A stretch of 64,000 nt of DNA from Acidovorax radicis (lineage in GTDB: Bacteria; Pseudomonadota; Gammaproteobacteria; Burkholderiales; Burkholderiaceae_C), in contig NZ_CP075184.1 of NCBI RefSeq assembly GCF_020510705.1, positions 4,931,155 to 4,995,154 on the forward strand, in the 5' to 3' direction. The translations under genes were made by a program, and so were the position numbers. Each line of letters opens with the position of its first letter. The first letter of the stretch is position 1. The notes below the pieces were generated by a model. That model was not told the DNA's origin, searched no databases, and worked only from the letters and a program-made list of their open reading frames with translations. Of the stretch, positions 1 through 10,487 are shown in pieces.

Positions 1-12
1 TGTTACGGCTTG

Positions 13-63
13 AATACTATTAATTTGATAGCTTATAGTGCTTATTAGACAAGCGTTAGAGGC
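13..63 (-). repeat. Palindromic repeat family, copy A
   Basis: Copy of the recurrent Comamonadaceae-type palindromic element. It reads CTATTAATTTGATAGC, then GTGCTTAT, a short loop, AAGCG and TTAGAGGC, which is the reverse complement of the copies at 27858 and 53726. It ends 20 bp before the mmsA start codon, so it lies in the mmsA leader and could form a hairpin there. Seen directly; any function is inferred. Confidence 0.8.
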
Positions 64-83
64 ACTTTTTACTCGAAATCACC

Positions 84-1601
<1,518 letters not shown>

Positions 1602-1645
1602 GTCATTGATGTCTGACCGCTGCTTACGCAGTCTCTTCTGATTAA

Positions 1646-1682
1646 CGCCCCACAGCCCCAGCGGTTGTGGGGCGTTTGTTTT
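1646..1682 (+). terminator. Rho-independent terminator after mmsA
   Basis: CGCCCCACA and TGTGGGGCG form a 9-bp GC-rich stem with an 11-nt loop, followed by the T-rich tract TTTGTTTT. It lies 45 bp after the mmsA stop codon and separates mmsA from maeB. Confidence 0.85.
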
Positions 1683-1860
1683 GCACCGCGCGGTGATTGG
1701 TATGCATAAGGTCATCACAGATCCACCTGGGTAAGCAGATTCTCTTACTAGGGTTTTTACCGCCCTCGTCCTACAATCGCAGACCCTTACAAAGCTGACA
1801 GCCCGCTGCAGACCCGCTGGAGCACGGTTTTCGCACCCACCCCTGAGTTGGAGACACTGA

Positions 1861-4179
1861 ATGCCCGAGAACACCACGGCCCAGAACAACAACAACCCCG
1901 ACAAACGCGCCCAGTTGCGCCGTGCCGCTCTCGAATATCACGAGTTTCCCAAGCCCGGCAAGATCGCCATCGCCGCCACCAAGCAGATGCTGAACCAGCA
2001 TGACCTGGCGTTGGCCTATTCGCCGGGCGTGGCCGCGCCTTGCGAAGAAATTGTCAAAGACCCCAACGCCGCGTTCAAATACACCGCCCGAGGCAATCTG
2101 GTGGGAGTTGTCACCAACGGCACGGCCGTGCTGGGCCTCGGCGACATCGGGCCACTGGCCGGCAAGCCGGTGATGGAAGGCAAGGCCGTCCTGTTCAAGA
2201 AGTTCTCGGGCATCGATGTGTTTGACATCGAGATCAACGAGAAGGACCCCGAGAAGCTGGTGGAGATCATCGCCAGCCTGGAGCCCACCTTTGGCGGCAT
2301 CAACCTTGAAGACATCAAGGCGCCTGACTGCTTCTACATCGAGCGCAAGCTGCGCGAGCGCATGAAGATCCCGGTCTTCCACGATGACCAGCACGGCACG
2401 GCCATCACGGTGGGCGCTGCCATCCTCAATGGGCTCAAGGTGGCGGGCAAGGACCCGAAAAAAATCAAGCTCGTGACCTCGGGCGCCGGTGCTGCGGCCC
2501 TAGCCTGCCTGGGCCTGCTGGTCAAGCTGGGCATTCCGCGCGAGAACATCTGGGTAACCGACCTGGCGGGCGTGGTCTATGAAGGCCGCACCGAGTTGAT
2601 GGACGAGGACAAGATCCAGTTCGCGCAAAAGACCTCGGCGCGCACGCTGGGCGAAGTCATCGCAGATGCCGACGTCTTTCTGGGCCTGTCGGCGGGCGGC
2701 GTGCTCAAGCAGGACATGGTGGCCAAGATGGCCGTGCGTCCGCTGATCTTTGCCCTGGCCAACCCCAACCCCGAAATCCAGCCCGAGGACGTGAAGGCGG
2801 TGCGTGACGACGCCATCATGGCCACGGGCCGGTCGGACTACCCGAACCAGGTCAACAACGTTCTGTGCTTCCCCTACATCTTCCGCGGGGCACTCGACAG
2901 CGGCGCGACCACCATCACGATGGAGATGGAAATCGCTGCTGTGCACGCGATTGCCGAGCTGGCGCAGGCGGAGCAAAGCGAAGTGGTGGCGGCCGCCTAT
3001 GTGGGCGAGCCCCTGGCGTTTGGCCCCGAGTACCTGATCCCCAAGCCCTTTGACCCGCGCCTCATGATGATGATCGCGCCGGCCGTGGCCCAGGCCGCCG
3101 CAGACAGCGGCGTGGCCCTGCGCCCCATCGCGGACATGGACGCCTACCGGGACCACCTGCAGACGTTTGTCTACGCCTCGGGCACGACCATGAAGCCCAT
3201 CTTCACCGCCGCCAAGGCCGCCGTGAAGAAGCGCGTGGCCTATGCCGAGGGCGAAGAAGAACGCGTGCTGCGCGCCGCCCAGATCGTCGTGGACGAAAAG
3301 ATCGCACGCCCCACGCTGATTGGCCGCCCGGCCATCATTGCCGAACGCATCGAGAAGTTCGGCCTGCGCCTGCGCGAAGGGGTGGACTACGACATCGTCA
3401 ACGTCGAGCAGGACCACCGCTATCGTGACTTCTGGCAGACCTACCACCGCATGACCGAGCGCAAAGGTGTAACGGTGTCGATCGCCAAGATCGAGATGCG
3501 CCGCCGCCTCGCCCTGATTGGATCGATGCTGCTGCACAAGGGCGAGGTCGATGGCCTGATCGTCGGCACCTGGGGCCACACGGCGCTGCACCTGAACTAC
3601 ATCGACCAGGTGATTGGCAAGCGCGCGGGGGTCAACACCTACGCCTGCATGAACGGCCTGCTGCTGCCTGACCGCCAGGTGTTCCTGGTGGACACGCACG
3701 TGAACTACGACCCCACGGCCGAGCAGTTGGCCGAGATCACGGTGATGGCCGCCGAGGAGATGATGCGGTTTGGCATCAAGCCCAAGGCGGCGCTGCTATC
3801 GCACTCCAACTTCGGCAGCAGCAACCAGCCCAGCGCAGTCAAGATGCGCCAGACGCTGGAGCTGCTGCGCATACAAGCCCCCTGGCTCGAAGTGGACGGC
3901 GAAATGCACGGCGACGTGGCGCTGGACGGCAAGGCGCGCGCGGCGATCATGCCCCACAGCGATCTCATCGGCGACGCCAACCTGCTGGTTCTGCCCAACA
4001 TCGATGCCGCCAATATTTCCTACAACCTGCTCAAGACGGCAGCGGGCGGCAACATCGCCATTGGCCCCGTGTTGCTGGGTGCCTCGCAGCCGGTGCATAT
4101 CCTGACAGCCAGTACCACCGTGCGCCGCATTGTCAATATGACAGCCCTCACCGTGGCAGACGCCAACGCGTCACGATAG
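1861..4179 (+). CDS. maeB: NADP-dependent malic enzyme with phosphotransacetylase-like C-terminal domain
   Basis: Oxidative decarboxylation of malate to pyruvate, supplying NADPH and pyruvate in the cytosol. The 772 residues match the long MaeB class. The malic N-domain (about 20-155) contains YSPGVAAPC and [10 protein letters not shown]; the NAD(P)-binding domain (about 160-420) contains FHDDQHGTA and the nucleotide-binding [11 protein letters not shown]; the rest (about 430-760) is a Pta-type acetyl/butyryl transferase domain with [15 protein letters not shown]. In MaeB this last domain is regulatory rather than an active transacetylase; that is family knowledge. The ATG is preceded by TTGGAG at a good distance. 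A perfect inverted repeat follows the stop codon by 10 bp. Confidence 0.96.
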   Translation: MPENTTAQNNNNPDKRAQLRRAALEYHEFPKPGKIAIAATKQMLNQHDLALAYSPGVAAPCEEIVKDPNAAFKYTARGNLVGVVTNGTAVLGLGDIGPLAGKPVMEGKAVLFKKFSGIDVFDIEINEKDPEKLVEIIASLEPTFGGINLEDIKAPDCFYIERKLRERMKIPVFHDDQHGTAITVGAAILNGLKVAGKDPKKIKLVTSGAGAAALACLGLLVKLGIPRENIWVTDLAGVVYEGRTELMDEDKIQFAQKTSARTLGEVIADADVFLGLSAGGVLKQDMVAKMAVRPLIFALANPNPEIQPEDVKAVRDDAIMATGRSDYPNQVNNVLCFPYIFRGALDSGATTITMEMEIAAVHAIAELAQAEQSEVVAAAYVGEPLAFGPEYLIPKPFDPRLMMMIAPAVAQAAADSGVALRPIADMDAYRDHLQTFVYASGTTMKPIFTAAKAAVKKRVAYAEGEEERVLRAAQIVVDEKIARPTLIGRPAIIAERIEKFGLRLREGVDYDIVNVEQDHRYRDFWQTYHRMTERKGVTVSIAKIEMRRRLALIGSMLLHKGEVDGLIVGTWGHTALHLNYIDQVIGKRAGVNTYACMNGLLLPDRQVFLVDTHVNYDPTAEQLAEITVMAAEEMMRFGIKPKAALLSHSNFGSSNQPSAVKMRQTLELLRIQAPWLEVDGEMHGDVALDGKARAAIMPHSDLIGDANLLVLPNIDAANISYNLLKTAAGGNIAIGPVLLGASQPVHILTASTTVRRIVNMTALTVADANASR

Positions 4180-4189
4180 GCTCAAAGTC

Positions 4190-4222
4190 AATAGCTAGCG
4201 CTAACTTATAGCGCTAGCTATT
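4190..4222. repeat. Core palindrome of the repeat family, copy B
   Basis: AATAGCTAGCGCTA and TAGCGCTAGCTATT form a perfect 14-bp stem around a 5-nt loop, 10 bp after the maeB stop. It shares the AGCGCTTAT/AGCGCT core with the other copies but lacks their flanks. It may also help end maeB transcription, though only a short T-rich stretch follows. Confidence 0.65.
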
Positions 4223-4293
4223 CCTTCATTTGCCTGCTCAATCTTTGGGCAAACGCTTGCTTTTTGAGGGCTGTTGAGTCACACTAGCGGCTC

Positions 4294-4319
4294 GAAATTT
4301 CGGGTTAACCCGTAGTTTC
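4294..4319. promoter_or_regulatory. Candidate operator palindrome upstream of the RNase gene
   Basis: A 26-bp imperfect palindrome is centred on the perfect 12-mer CGGGTTAACCCG, with GAAA at the left end and TTTC at the right end. It ends 14 bp before the RNase ATG, next to its ribosome-binding site. That placement would suit a repressor site or a hairpin limiting translation of a toxic secreted enzyme. No regulator is identifiable, so this is inference from symmetry and position. Confidence 0.4.
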
Positions 4320-4333
4320 TGAAAGGTTCGTTG

Positions 4334-4741
4334 ATGCTGAAGGCTGTAGCCACCCGGGCGCGAAAAGCAGGGGTTTTGTGGGTTCTGGGTGTTGCGTTCA
4401 TTTTGTGCCCGGTAGCAGGGCACGCCCGCAAACCTCCGTCTTCTAGCGGGGCGCCCGCCTCGATCGCTTTGTCCGAGTTACCGCCTCAAGGGCGCACAAC
4501 GTATGCGTTGATCCGTGAAGGCGGGCCATTCCCGCATGACAAGGACGGATCGGTTTTTGGCAATCGCGAGCGGATATTGCCCGCCCAAAAGCGGGGCTAT
4601 TACCGCGAGTACACCGTCAGAACACCAGGATCGCGCGACCGGGGAGCCCGGCGCATCGTATGTGGAGGCAAGCCCCGGGTTCCGGACGCGTGCTACTACA
4701 CCGGCGACCACTACGCCAGTTTTCGCGAGATCGTCGAATGA
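4334..4741 (+). CDS. Secreted barnase-like guanyl-specific ribonuclease
   Basis: Extracellular endoribonuclease of the N1/T1/barnase family, cutting RNA after G. The protein has 135 residues. Residues 1-31 form a signal peptide (basic N-region, hydrophobic core, cleavage after AGHA). The mature part carries the barnase catalytic set: YYREYTV with Glu92 (general base), GARRIV with Arg107, and TGDHYASF with His126 (general acid). A Cys in IVCGG and one in DACYY could form a disulfide. The ATG at 4334 follows GAAAGG with good spacing; a TTG one codon upstream is also possible. The stop codon overlaps an in-frame ATG of the downstream barstar reading frame, the expected toxin-inhibitor arrangement. 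Confidence 0.9.
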   Translation: MLKAVATRARKAGVLWVLGVAFILCPVAGHARKPPSSSGAPASIALSELPPQGRTTYALIREGGPFPHDKDGSVFGNRERILPAQKRGYYREYTVRTPGSRDRGARRIVCGGKPRVPDACYYTGDHYASFREIVE

Positions 4742-4881
4742 CCCCCGATGCGGTGCACACAGACCAGCACACAACTGGCCGCACACACCGTGCCCCATTG
4801 ATTCCCCCACTCGCAGGCTGCATTCCGCAGCCTTGCGAAAAGCCAGAGTTTTGTGGACTTTATAAAGAAAGAGTAGCGGAG

Positions 4882-5307
4882 ATGCAGACGCCACTTCGTA
4901 AAGACCTGGAAACGCCACTGCGTGGCGTTCGCAACAACATCGTGCAGTCCATTCGCGCTTTTCGCGTGCAGGACCTGCAGGACGCGGCCACCGCCCTGGG
5001 TCATCATTTCTTGTACGCCAACCTGGCCCATGCACAGTCCAAACAGGACGTACTGGACCTGATTGCCGGGCAATTCACCTTTCCGGCGCATTTCGGAAAG
5101 AACTTCGATGCGTTGTATGACTGCATGACAGACCCCCTGCATAAATCGGGCCCACAGCCTGGTTTCATCGTGGTGCTGGAGCAGATTCCTGCCACGGGCA
5201 AGTTCGACAAGGAAGCGCGCGAGCAACTGCTCGACATCTTCCGCGACGCGGCGGACTACTGGGCTGATCGCAAGATTCCGTTCCGGTGTTTCTATTCTTT
5301 TCTGTAG
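4882..5307 (+). CDS. Barstar-family ribonuclease inhibitor
   Basis: Cytosolic inhibitor that would protect the cell from the upstream RNase before export. From the ATG at 4882 it has 141 residues. The barstar fold region spans about residues 45-140: FTFPAHFGKNFDALYDCMTD matches the barstar helix and loop that block the RNase active site, and the C-terminus ends in a WADRKIPFRCFYSFL strand. The same frame is open from an ATG at 4738 that overlaps the RNase stop (ATGA), which would give 189 residues with a Cys/Pro-rich extension. I prefer 4882 because homology begins near there and AAAGAG lies 8 bp upstream, but translational coupling from 4738 is possible. Confidence 0.88.
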   Translation: MQTPLRKDLETPLRGVRNNIVQSIRAFRVQDLQDAATALGHHFLYANLAHAQSKQDVLDLIAGQFTFPAHFGKNFDALYDCMTDPLHKSGPQPGFIVVLEQIPATGKFDKEAREQLLDIFRDAADYWADRKIPFRCFYSFL

Positions 5308-5663
5308 CCCGTTCTGCATCCACAAGCCAAGCAGAACGGGCGAACGAGGCTACCGACACCAAAGGCGTCGAGGGCATCGACATCGGTGGTGATCCTGCCG
5401 AAAAAATGCCCACCGACAAATTGGTTGATGTGTCTCCGATGGCGCTGCGCATGAGCAGCCCCTTCAACTCGGGGTATTGGCTCAGCGCCGCCTGAATTCG
5501 GCACATCCCCCTCAGGCGCTGTACCGCTCGGTGCTGGCCGCCTGAGGCGGCAGCTCAGTTCTTCGGGCTGTCCAAGCCTGCGCAGGCAGGCTTGGAGCCG
5601 CAGCCCTCAGCCCCTTCTCTCGCCTGGGCTGCGTCAGTTGCTAGCGACTGTTAGTTAAATTGA
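5308..5663. other. Intergenic region with hairpins, no convincing gene
   Basis: Between the barstar and rsmA stop codons. Just after barstar, GCCCGTTCTGC and GCAGAACGGGC form an 11-bp hairpin without a T-tract. At 5572-5595, CCAAGCCTG and CAGGCTTGG form a perfect 9-bp stem within a longer imperfect hairpin. A short open frame (5286-5495, plus strand, 69 codons) overlaps the barstar end but has no ribosome-binding site or recognisable family. I see no RNA gene. Confidence 0.5.
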
Positions 5664-5712
5664 GCTCTAGCGCTTATCCACAAAGCGCTAAATGCTATAA
5701 ATTTATGAGCAC
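5664..5712 (+). repeat. Palindromic repeat family, copy C
   Basis: GCTCTAGCGCTTATCC, AAAGCGCT, then GCTATAAATTTATGAGCA. The 3' end contains the TTA that is the complement of the rsmA stop codon (5703-5705), so the element overlaps the end of the gene. Confidence 0.8.
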
Positions 5713-6482
5713 ACTTGTGCCAGCGCCACAAACTCGCTCACCGGCACTTCTTCGGCGCGGCGCTGGGTGTCGAAGTGGCCGGCAAACTGACGGGCTTCGA
5801 GCCAGCGGCCTAGCGTGTGGCGCAGCAGCTTGCGGCGTTGGCTGAAGGCGACCTGCACCAGCTCTTCCAGCAGCGGCATCGACAAAGGCGCAGGCTCCGC
5901 GTGCGGCACCATGCGCACCACGGCACTGTCCACGCGCGGGGGTGGGTCAAAGCTCTCGGGGGGCACGAACAACACGTTTTCCATCGCGTAGCGCCACTGC
6001 AGCATGACCGACAGGCGCCCGTAGTCGCTGGTGGCGGGCCGGGCCACCATGCGGTCGATCACTTCCTTTTGCAGCATGAAGTGCTGGTCCTGGATCACCT
6101 GCACGTGGTCCAGCAAATGGAACAGGATGGGCGTGGAGATGTTGTAGGGCAGATTGCCCACCACCCGCAGCCGCAGGCCGGGCTGCCCCGCCTTGTCGCG
6201 CATCGCTTGCGCCAGCGCCGTGAAGTCAACCTTGAGCACGTCCGACTCGATCACGTCGAGTTGCCCATGCAGCCGCAGGCGCAACGCCAGATCGCGATCG
6301 AGCTCGATGACCGTCAACCGCCCCACGCGCTCGACCAGCGGCTGCGTGAGGGCCGCCAGGCCTGGTCCGATCTCGACCATCGGATCACCCGGCTGCGGCG
6401 CTATGGCCAGCACGATGTCCTGAATGATGCCCTTGTCAGCCAGAAAGTGCTGCCCAAAACGCTTGCGTGGAATGTGTTTCAA
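5703..6482 (-). CDS. rsmA: 16S rRNA dimethyladenosine transferase (A1518/A1519)
   Basis: SAM-dependent enzyme that dimethylates two adjacent adenosines in the 3' hairpin of 16S rRNA during small-subunit maturation. The protein has 259 residues. It opens [13 protein letters not shown], the conserved KsgA N-terminus; SAM motif I is [15 protein letters not shown] near residue 40 and the catalytic motif NLPYNIS is near 110. I start it at a TTG (6482) because GGAG lies 7 bp upstream and homology begins exactly there; an upstream in-frame start would overlap surA. It lies 40 bp downstream of surA on the same strand, the common surA-rsmA order. Its stop codon is inside a palindromic repeat. Confidence 0.95.
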   Translation of the reverse strand: MKHIPRKRFGQHFLADKGIIQDIVLAIAPQPGDPMVEIGPGLAALTQPLVERVGRLTVIELDRDLALRLRLHGQLDVIESDVLKVDFTALAQAMRDKAGQPGLRLRVVGNLPYNISTPILFHLLDHVQVIQDQHFMLQKEVIDRMVARPATSDYGRLSVMLQWRYAMENVLFVPPESFDPPPRVDSAVVRMVPHAEPAPLSMPLLEELVQVAFSQRRKLLRHTLGRWLEARQFAGHFDTQRRAEEVPVSEFVALAQVCS

Positions 6483-6522
6483 ACAGCGCTCCGATGAATG
6501 ACGTGTGCCGCTGGATTCACCT

Positions 6523-7944
6523 TCATTGCGGAGGCTCTCGGTATTCCACATACGCGCGGCCACGCAGCTCCTTAGCCCAGTTGGCGTAGGCCTCGTCGAG
6601 CTTCTTCTCGCGCACCACGCTGCGCGCCATGTCGCGTTGCTCGCGCTGGGTGAGCTTGGCTTCGCGGCGCTCCAGCAGCTGAATCAGGTGCACCCCAAAG
6701 CGGGACACCACCGGCTCGCTGATATCCCCGGGCTTGAGGGTGTCCAGCGCCTGCTCGAACTCGGGCACATAGCGGCCGGGATTGGCCCAGCCCAGGTCGC
6801 CGCCCTCTTTGGAGCTGCCGTCTTGTGAGTGTTCGCGCGCCAGGGCTGCAAAGTCGGCCTGGCCCGCCTGCACACGGCGGCGGTACTCAGCCAGCCGCGC
6901 GGCGGCGGCGCTCTCGGAGAGCTGGGGGCCGGTGCGCAGCAGGATGTGGCGCGCATGGCTCTGAACCACGGTGGTCGGCACCCCCGCGTTGACCCGTTCC
7001 ACGACCTTGAGCACGTGAAATCCGGCGGGCGAACGAACCGGGCCCACGATGGCCCCCACGGGCTGGCCCAGCGTGGAGTTCACAAACAGCTCAGGATATC
7101 GATCTGCGGGGCGCAGGCCGAGCAAGCCGCCGGCACGTGTTCCCTCGGGGGCATCGGAAAATTCGCGCGCAACAGCGGCAAAGTCTTCGCCCGCGCGCAC
7201 CTTGTCTGCGGCCTGCTGCGCACGTGCCTTGCGTTCTGCCACCTGGGTGGGGGTGGCGTTTTCAGGCACCAGCACCAGCACATGGCCCAGGTTGATCTCC
7301 ATCGATGCGATGTCGGTGCCTTTTTGCTCTTCGCGCAGGTATTGGTCGACATCCAGGTCGGACACCTTCACGCGGGATTCCACCTCGCGCTCACGCAGGC
7401 GCTGCAAAAGCAACTGGTTGCGCAGCTCTTCACGGAACCGCTCTTTGCTCATGCCGTCCTGGGCCAGGCGTTTGTAGAGGCCTTCCACCTCCATGTCGTT
7501 CTGGCGGGCCACGTTCTGCTCGGCCTGCGAGACGGCGTAGTCGTCCACCTTGATGCCCGATTCACGGGCCTGCTGCAGCTGCACTTTTTCAAGGATGACA
7601 CGCTCAAGGACTTCGCGCGCAATCAGGTCGCGCGGCGGCATGGCACCACCCTGTTTGGCCAATTGGGCCTCGGCCCGTGCAAGGCGCGAGCGCACTTCGA
7701 AATTCGTCACGGGCTCGGAATTGACCACTGCCACGATGAAGTCGGCAGAGCGGGGCGCTGTGCTGACGGCACCCGCCGCAGGCAGGGTGATCGACGGGAC
7801 AGTGGCCGGACGAGACAGCCCGGCGCCCTTGGCGGGCGATGTGCCAGCAGGGCGCAGGCCCTGCGCAAAAGCGCCTTGCGCGGCCACGGAGGCCAAGGTA
7901 GCAAGAACCAGGGCGATTGCACTGCGATTCATGGTGTGGAGCAT
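6523..7944 (-). CDS. surA: Periplasmic chaperone and peptidyl-prolyl isomerase SurA
   Basis: Escorts unfolded outer-membrane proteins, LptD among them, across the periplasm to the BAM complex. The protein has 473 residues. A signal peptide ([20 protein letters not shown], about residues 5-25) is followed by the SurA N-terminal chaperone domain ([25 protein letters not shown]) and two parvulin/PpiC domains; the second is clear at [20 protein letters not shown]. It starts 8 bp after the lptD stop codon, so the two are almost certainly cotranscribed. ATG codons at 7944 and 7932 are both possible; neither has a strong Shine-Dalgarno sequence, which fits translational coupling to lptD. Confidence 0.95.
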   Translation of the reverse strand: MLHTMNRSAIALVLATLASVAAQGAFAQGLRPAGTSPAKGAGLSRPATVPSITLPAAGAVSTAPRSADFIVAVVNSEPVTNFEVRSRLARAEAQLAKQGGAMPPRDLIAREVLERVILEKVQLQQARESGIKVDDYAVSQAEQNVARQNDMEVEGLYKRLAQDGMSKERFREELRNQLLLQRLREREVESRVKVSDLDVDQYLREEQKGTDIASMEINLGHVLVLVPENATPTQVAERKARAQQAADKVRAGEDFAAVAREFSDAPEGTRAGGLLGLRPADRYPELFVNSTLGQPVGAIVGPVRSPAGFHVLKVVERVNAGVPTTVVQSHARHILLRTGPQLSESAAAARLAEYRRRVQAGQADFAALAREHSQDGSSKEGGDLGWANPGRYVPEFEQALDTLKPGDISEPVVSRFGVHLIQLLERREAKLTQREQRDMARSVVREKKLDEAYANWAKELRGRAYVEYREPPQ

Positions 7945-7952
7945 GTTGAACA

Positions 7953-10310
7953 CTAGTCGTAATTGCTGAAGCGGCTGGGTGCCGTGACCTGATCCCGAAG
8001 ATTCTGGTAACGCGGGACGTTTTTCTTGAAGGTGTCGAGCGGGCTGGAGCCCAGGCTGAGGCGTGAGAAGCCCACGAATTCGATCTGGAACAGCAGGCGC
8101 GTGTTGGAAGTGGTCACGCTGCTTTGCAGACGCTCCAGCACGACACGGCCAATCCAGCAACAGCCGTCATATTCGAGGCCCACCACAGTGTCCACCAACT
8201 TGCGGTCCTTCAGGCTGTAGTTGAGCCGGCCCACGCTGTACCAGCGCCCGCCACCCTGGCCACGGCCAGCACCCAGGTCTTTTCCTTTGTCGCCCCACAG
8301 GTCGTTGAGCGGCCACTGCCAGCCGATATCGACCTGCTCGCTGGTGTCGCGCTGAAAGCGGTAGGCCGCACTCACGGTGTGGTAGTTGCTGGGGCTGTAG
8401 CGTGCAGCGATGGTCGAGCGGATGGAATCGCGCGTCTTGGGGTTGTATTGCACGGTGGAGTCAAAGCCCCACTGGGGTGTCCAGTTGATGCCCGCGCCAA
8501 ACAACATGTCGGACAGGCGATCGCTCACGGGCGTGCCACCGGGCAGGGTCACGTTCTGGTCGGTAAAACGCAGGCGCTGCGCCATACCGAAGCGCACAGC
8601 CTCTGCACCCGTGTTCGGATCCAGCAGGCGGGTGGTCACACCCAGTGTGAGCAGGTTGTTGTCGGCCAGGCGGTCGTTGCCGCCAAACGCGTTTTCGGTA
8701 TAGATGGTGGCAAAGTTGAAGTCGTTGGCCGCCGTGTCGTACACCGGCAGATAGCTCTGGTCGCGATAGGGGGTGTAGGTATAAAACGCCCGCGGCTCCA
8801 GCGTCTGCAAAAAGGCGCGCCCAAAAAACGAGGCCTCGCGCTCGAACACCAGCCCGCTGTCCAGGCTGAACGTGGGCAGGGCGCGGCTGGCCGAGCTTTG
8901 CCCGTTCTTCAAGGCCGAATCAAATTGGTACTGCGTGGCATGCAGCTGCAGGCGCGGCGTGATGAAGCCGCCGGGCGCCAGAAACGGCCGGCTGATCTGC
9001 GCCATGGCGTAGCTGCGGTCGGCATTGGGCTGCCCCGTGAGCGCGCGCGCGGCCTCAAAGCGTGTGGCGTCCAGCTCGACACTGGCATCCAGCCCACCCC
9101 CCAGCTGCGAAGGCACATAGCGCCAATTGAGTTGGGGCATGCGGTCGTAAGGGGGCACGATCGGCGATGACACGTCTTGCAGCGTTTGCCACTTGAGGGT
9201 GCGCACGGTGGCCGTCATGTCGTTGCCACCCCATGAAAGCGAGGCATCGTTGGGCAGCAGCCGCTGGCGCAGCGGCTCGGCCGCGCGGCCGAAATCGCGC
9301 CAGTAGTTGTCGTCGCTCACACGGTTGAGGTTGAGGTTGAGCCCCAGCGCGCCGATGTCGGTGCCAATGATGCCCTGGTGCTGACCGGAGAAGCTCCACC
9401 GCGAGCGATCGCGCAGGCGGTCGGCGAGCATGACATCGCCGCTGATTTTTCCGCTGTAGCTCGGTTCGAGGTAGCGGAACTCGCCGCCCAGATTGGCGCC
9501 CCGTTTGGTCATGAGCGCGGCGCGCAGCGTGGCATCTCGGTTGGGCGCGATGTTCCAGTAGTAGGGCTGTCCATAGGTCACGCCGTCGCGGCTGTCGATC
9601 CCGATGGTCGGGGGCAGCAGGCCGGACTTGCGCTTGTCGGAGAGCGGAAAGGTGATGTACGGGATGGGCAGCACGGAGATGCCCTTGAACTCCAGCACCG
9701 CACCCTCGGCCGTGCCCACCTGTTCTTCGTTGTCGATATGGATGGTGGACGCGCGCAGCACCCAGTCGGGCGTCCAGCTCGCTTCATCGCCACGTTCACA
9801 GGTGGTGTAGGTCGCGTTGTGCACCACGGCCCGGTCGCGGTCGACAAAATCGACGCGCGTGGCATCGCCGTGTGCCTGCGTAGCAAGAAAACGGTACTGC
9901 GCATCGCTGAAGAACCCTTCAAACGCATCCACCCGCAACTCCAGCGCCGTGCCCTCATATACATTGCCTGCGCGGTTGATACGCACCTTGCCACTGGCCT
10001 TGGCCAGATCCTCAGGCACGTTGTAGTCGAGCCGGTCGGCATGGATCACGGTGTCGCCACGGCGCAGCTCGGCATTGCCTTCGATGAGGGCATTCAGGTC
10101 GGTCTGGCCGCTGATGTGGTCGCCCTTGACGAACACCGGCAGCTGGGTGCGCACGGCATCCGGGATTTTCTCCTGCAGCAGGGGCGAGGTGCGCAGCGCG
10201 GGCGGGGCATCCCAGGCGCTCGGCGTGGGGTCTTGCGCCAGCGCGGCCACGGGCAAGCCACACCATGCCAACGCGACGCCATAGGCCAGCGCACGGGGCA
10301 CGGGAGGCAT
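7953..10310 (-). CDS. lptD: LPS-assembly outer-membrane protein LptD
   Basis: Beta-barrel translocon that, with LptE, inserts lipopolysaccharide into the outer leaflet of the outer membrane. With this start it has 785 residues. MPPVPRALAYGVALAWCGLP forms the signal peptide, ending at ALAQ. An OstA/LptA-like periplasmic domain follows (about 60-200, IEGNAELRRGDTVIHADRLD), then the LptD barrel to the end, with the terminal motif RLSLGSSPLDTF and a final RFSNYD. A CC pair near the C-terminus (DGCCWIG) and an upstream Cys (TTCERG) fit one interdomain disulfide; the second N-terminal Cys of E. coli LptD is not visible. The frame is open to a GTG at 10457, but that would put 49 residues before the signal peptide. 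Confidence 0.94.
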   Translation of the reverse strand: MPPVPRALAYGVALAWCGLPVAALAQDPTPSAWDAPPALRTSPLLQEKIPDAVRTQLPVFVKGDHISGQTDLNALIEGNAELRRGDTVIHADRLDYNVPEDLAKASGKVRINRAGNVYEGTALELRVDAFEGFFSDAQYRFLATQAHGDATRVDFVDRDRAVVHNATYTTCERGDEASWTPDWVLRASTIHIDNEEQVGTAEGAVLEFKGISVLPIPYITFPLSDKRKSGLLPPTIGIDSRDGVTYGQPYYWNIAPNRDATLRAALMTKRGANLGGEFRYLEPSYSGKISGDVMLADRLRDRSRWSFSGQHQGIIGTDIGALGLNLNLNRVSDDNYWRDFGRAAEPLRQRLLPNDASLSWGGNDMTATVRTLKWQTLQDVSSPIVPPYDRMPQLNWRYVPSQLGGGLDASVELDATRFEAARALTGQPNADRSYAMAQISRPFLAPGGFITPRLQLHATQYQFDSALKNGQSSASRALPTFSLDSGLVFEREASFFGRAFLQTLEPRAFYTYTPYRDQSYLPVYDTAANDFNFATIYTENAFGGNDRLADNNLLTLGVTTRLLDPNTGAEAVRFGMAQRLRFTDQNVTLPGGTPVSDRLSDMLFGAGINWTPQWGFDSTVQYNPKTRDSIRSTIAARYSPSNYHTVSAAYRFQRDTSEQVDIGWQWPLNDLWGDKGKDLGAGRGQGGGRWYSVGRLNYSLKDRKLVDTVVGLEYDGCCWIGRVVLERLQSSVTTSNTRLLFQIEFVGFSRLSLGSSPLDTFKKNVPRYQNLRDQVTAPSRFSNYD

Positions 10311-10487
10311 CGCCGCGCGCAGGCGTGCGGCCTTTGCCGTGGCGGGCCAGGTGCGGGGGGAAGGGGTCTGCACGGTAGGGGGCTTGCAGCGTGGCACGTG
10401 GGGTGATGGGGACGGTGACAGGGGAAAGGCCCCGTTTCGGGTGATGTGGGAACACACCAGGAACGGGTTTGTAAAATCGGATTATCC

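Noticed and set aside
1741..1780. Possible promoter of maeB with TACAAT at 1772-1777
   Set aside because: No acceptable -35 box at 16-18 bp; left out as a feature.
5286..5495. Small open frame (69 codons) after barstar
   Set aside because: No ribosome-binding site, overlap with the barstar end, no family resemblance. I could not exclude a gene remnant, so it is mentioned only as part of the intergenic entry.
6483..6563. Longer start for rsmA
   Set aside because: It would overlap surA by 41 bp; the TTG at 6480-6482 has a good Shine-Dalgarno and matches family starts.
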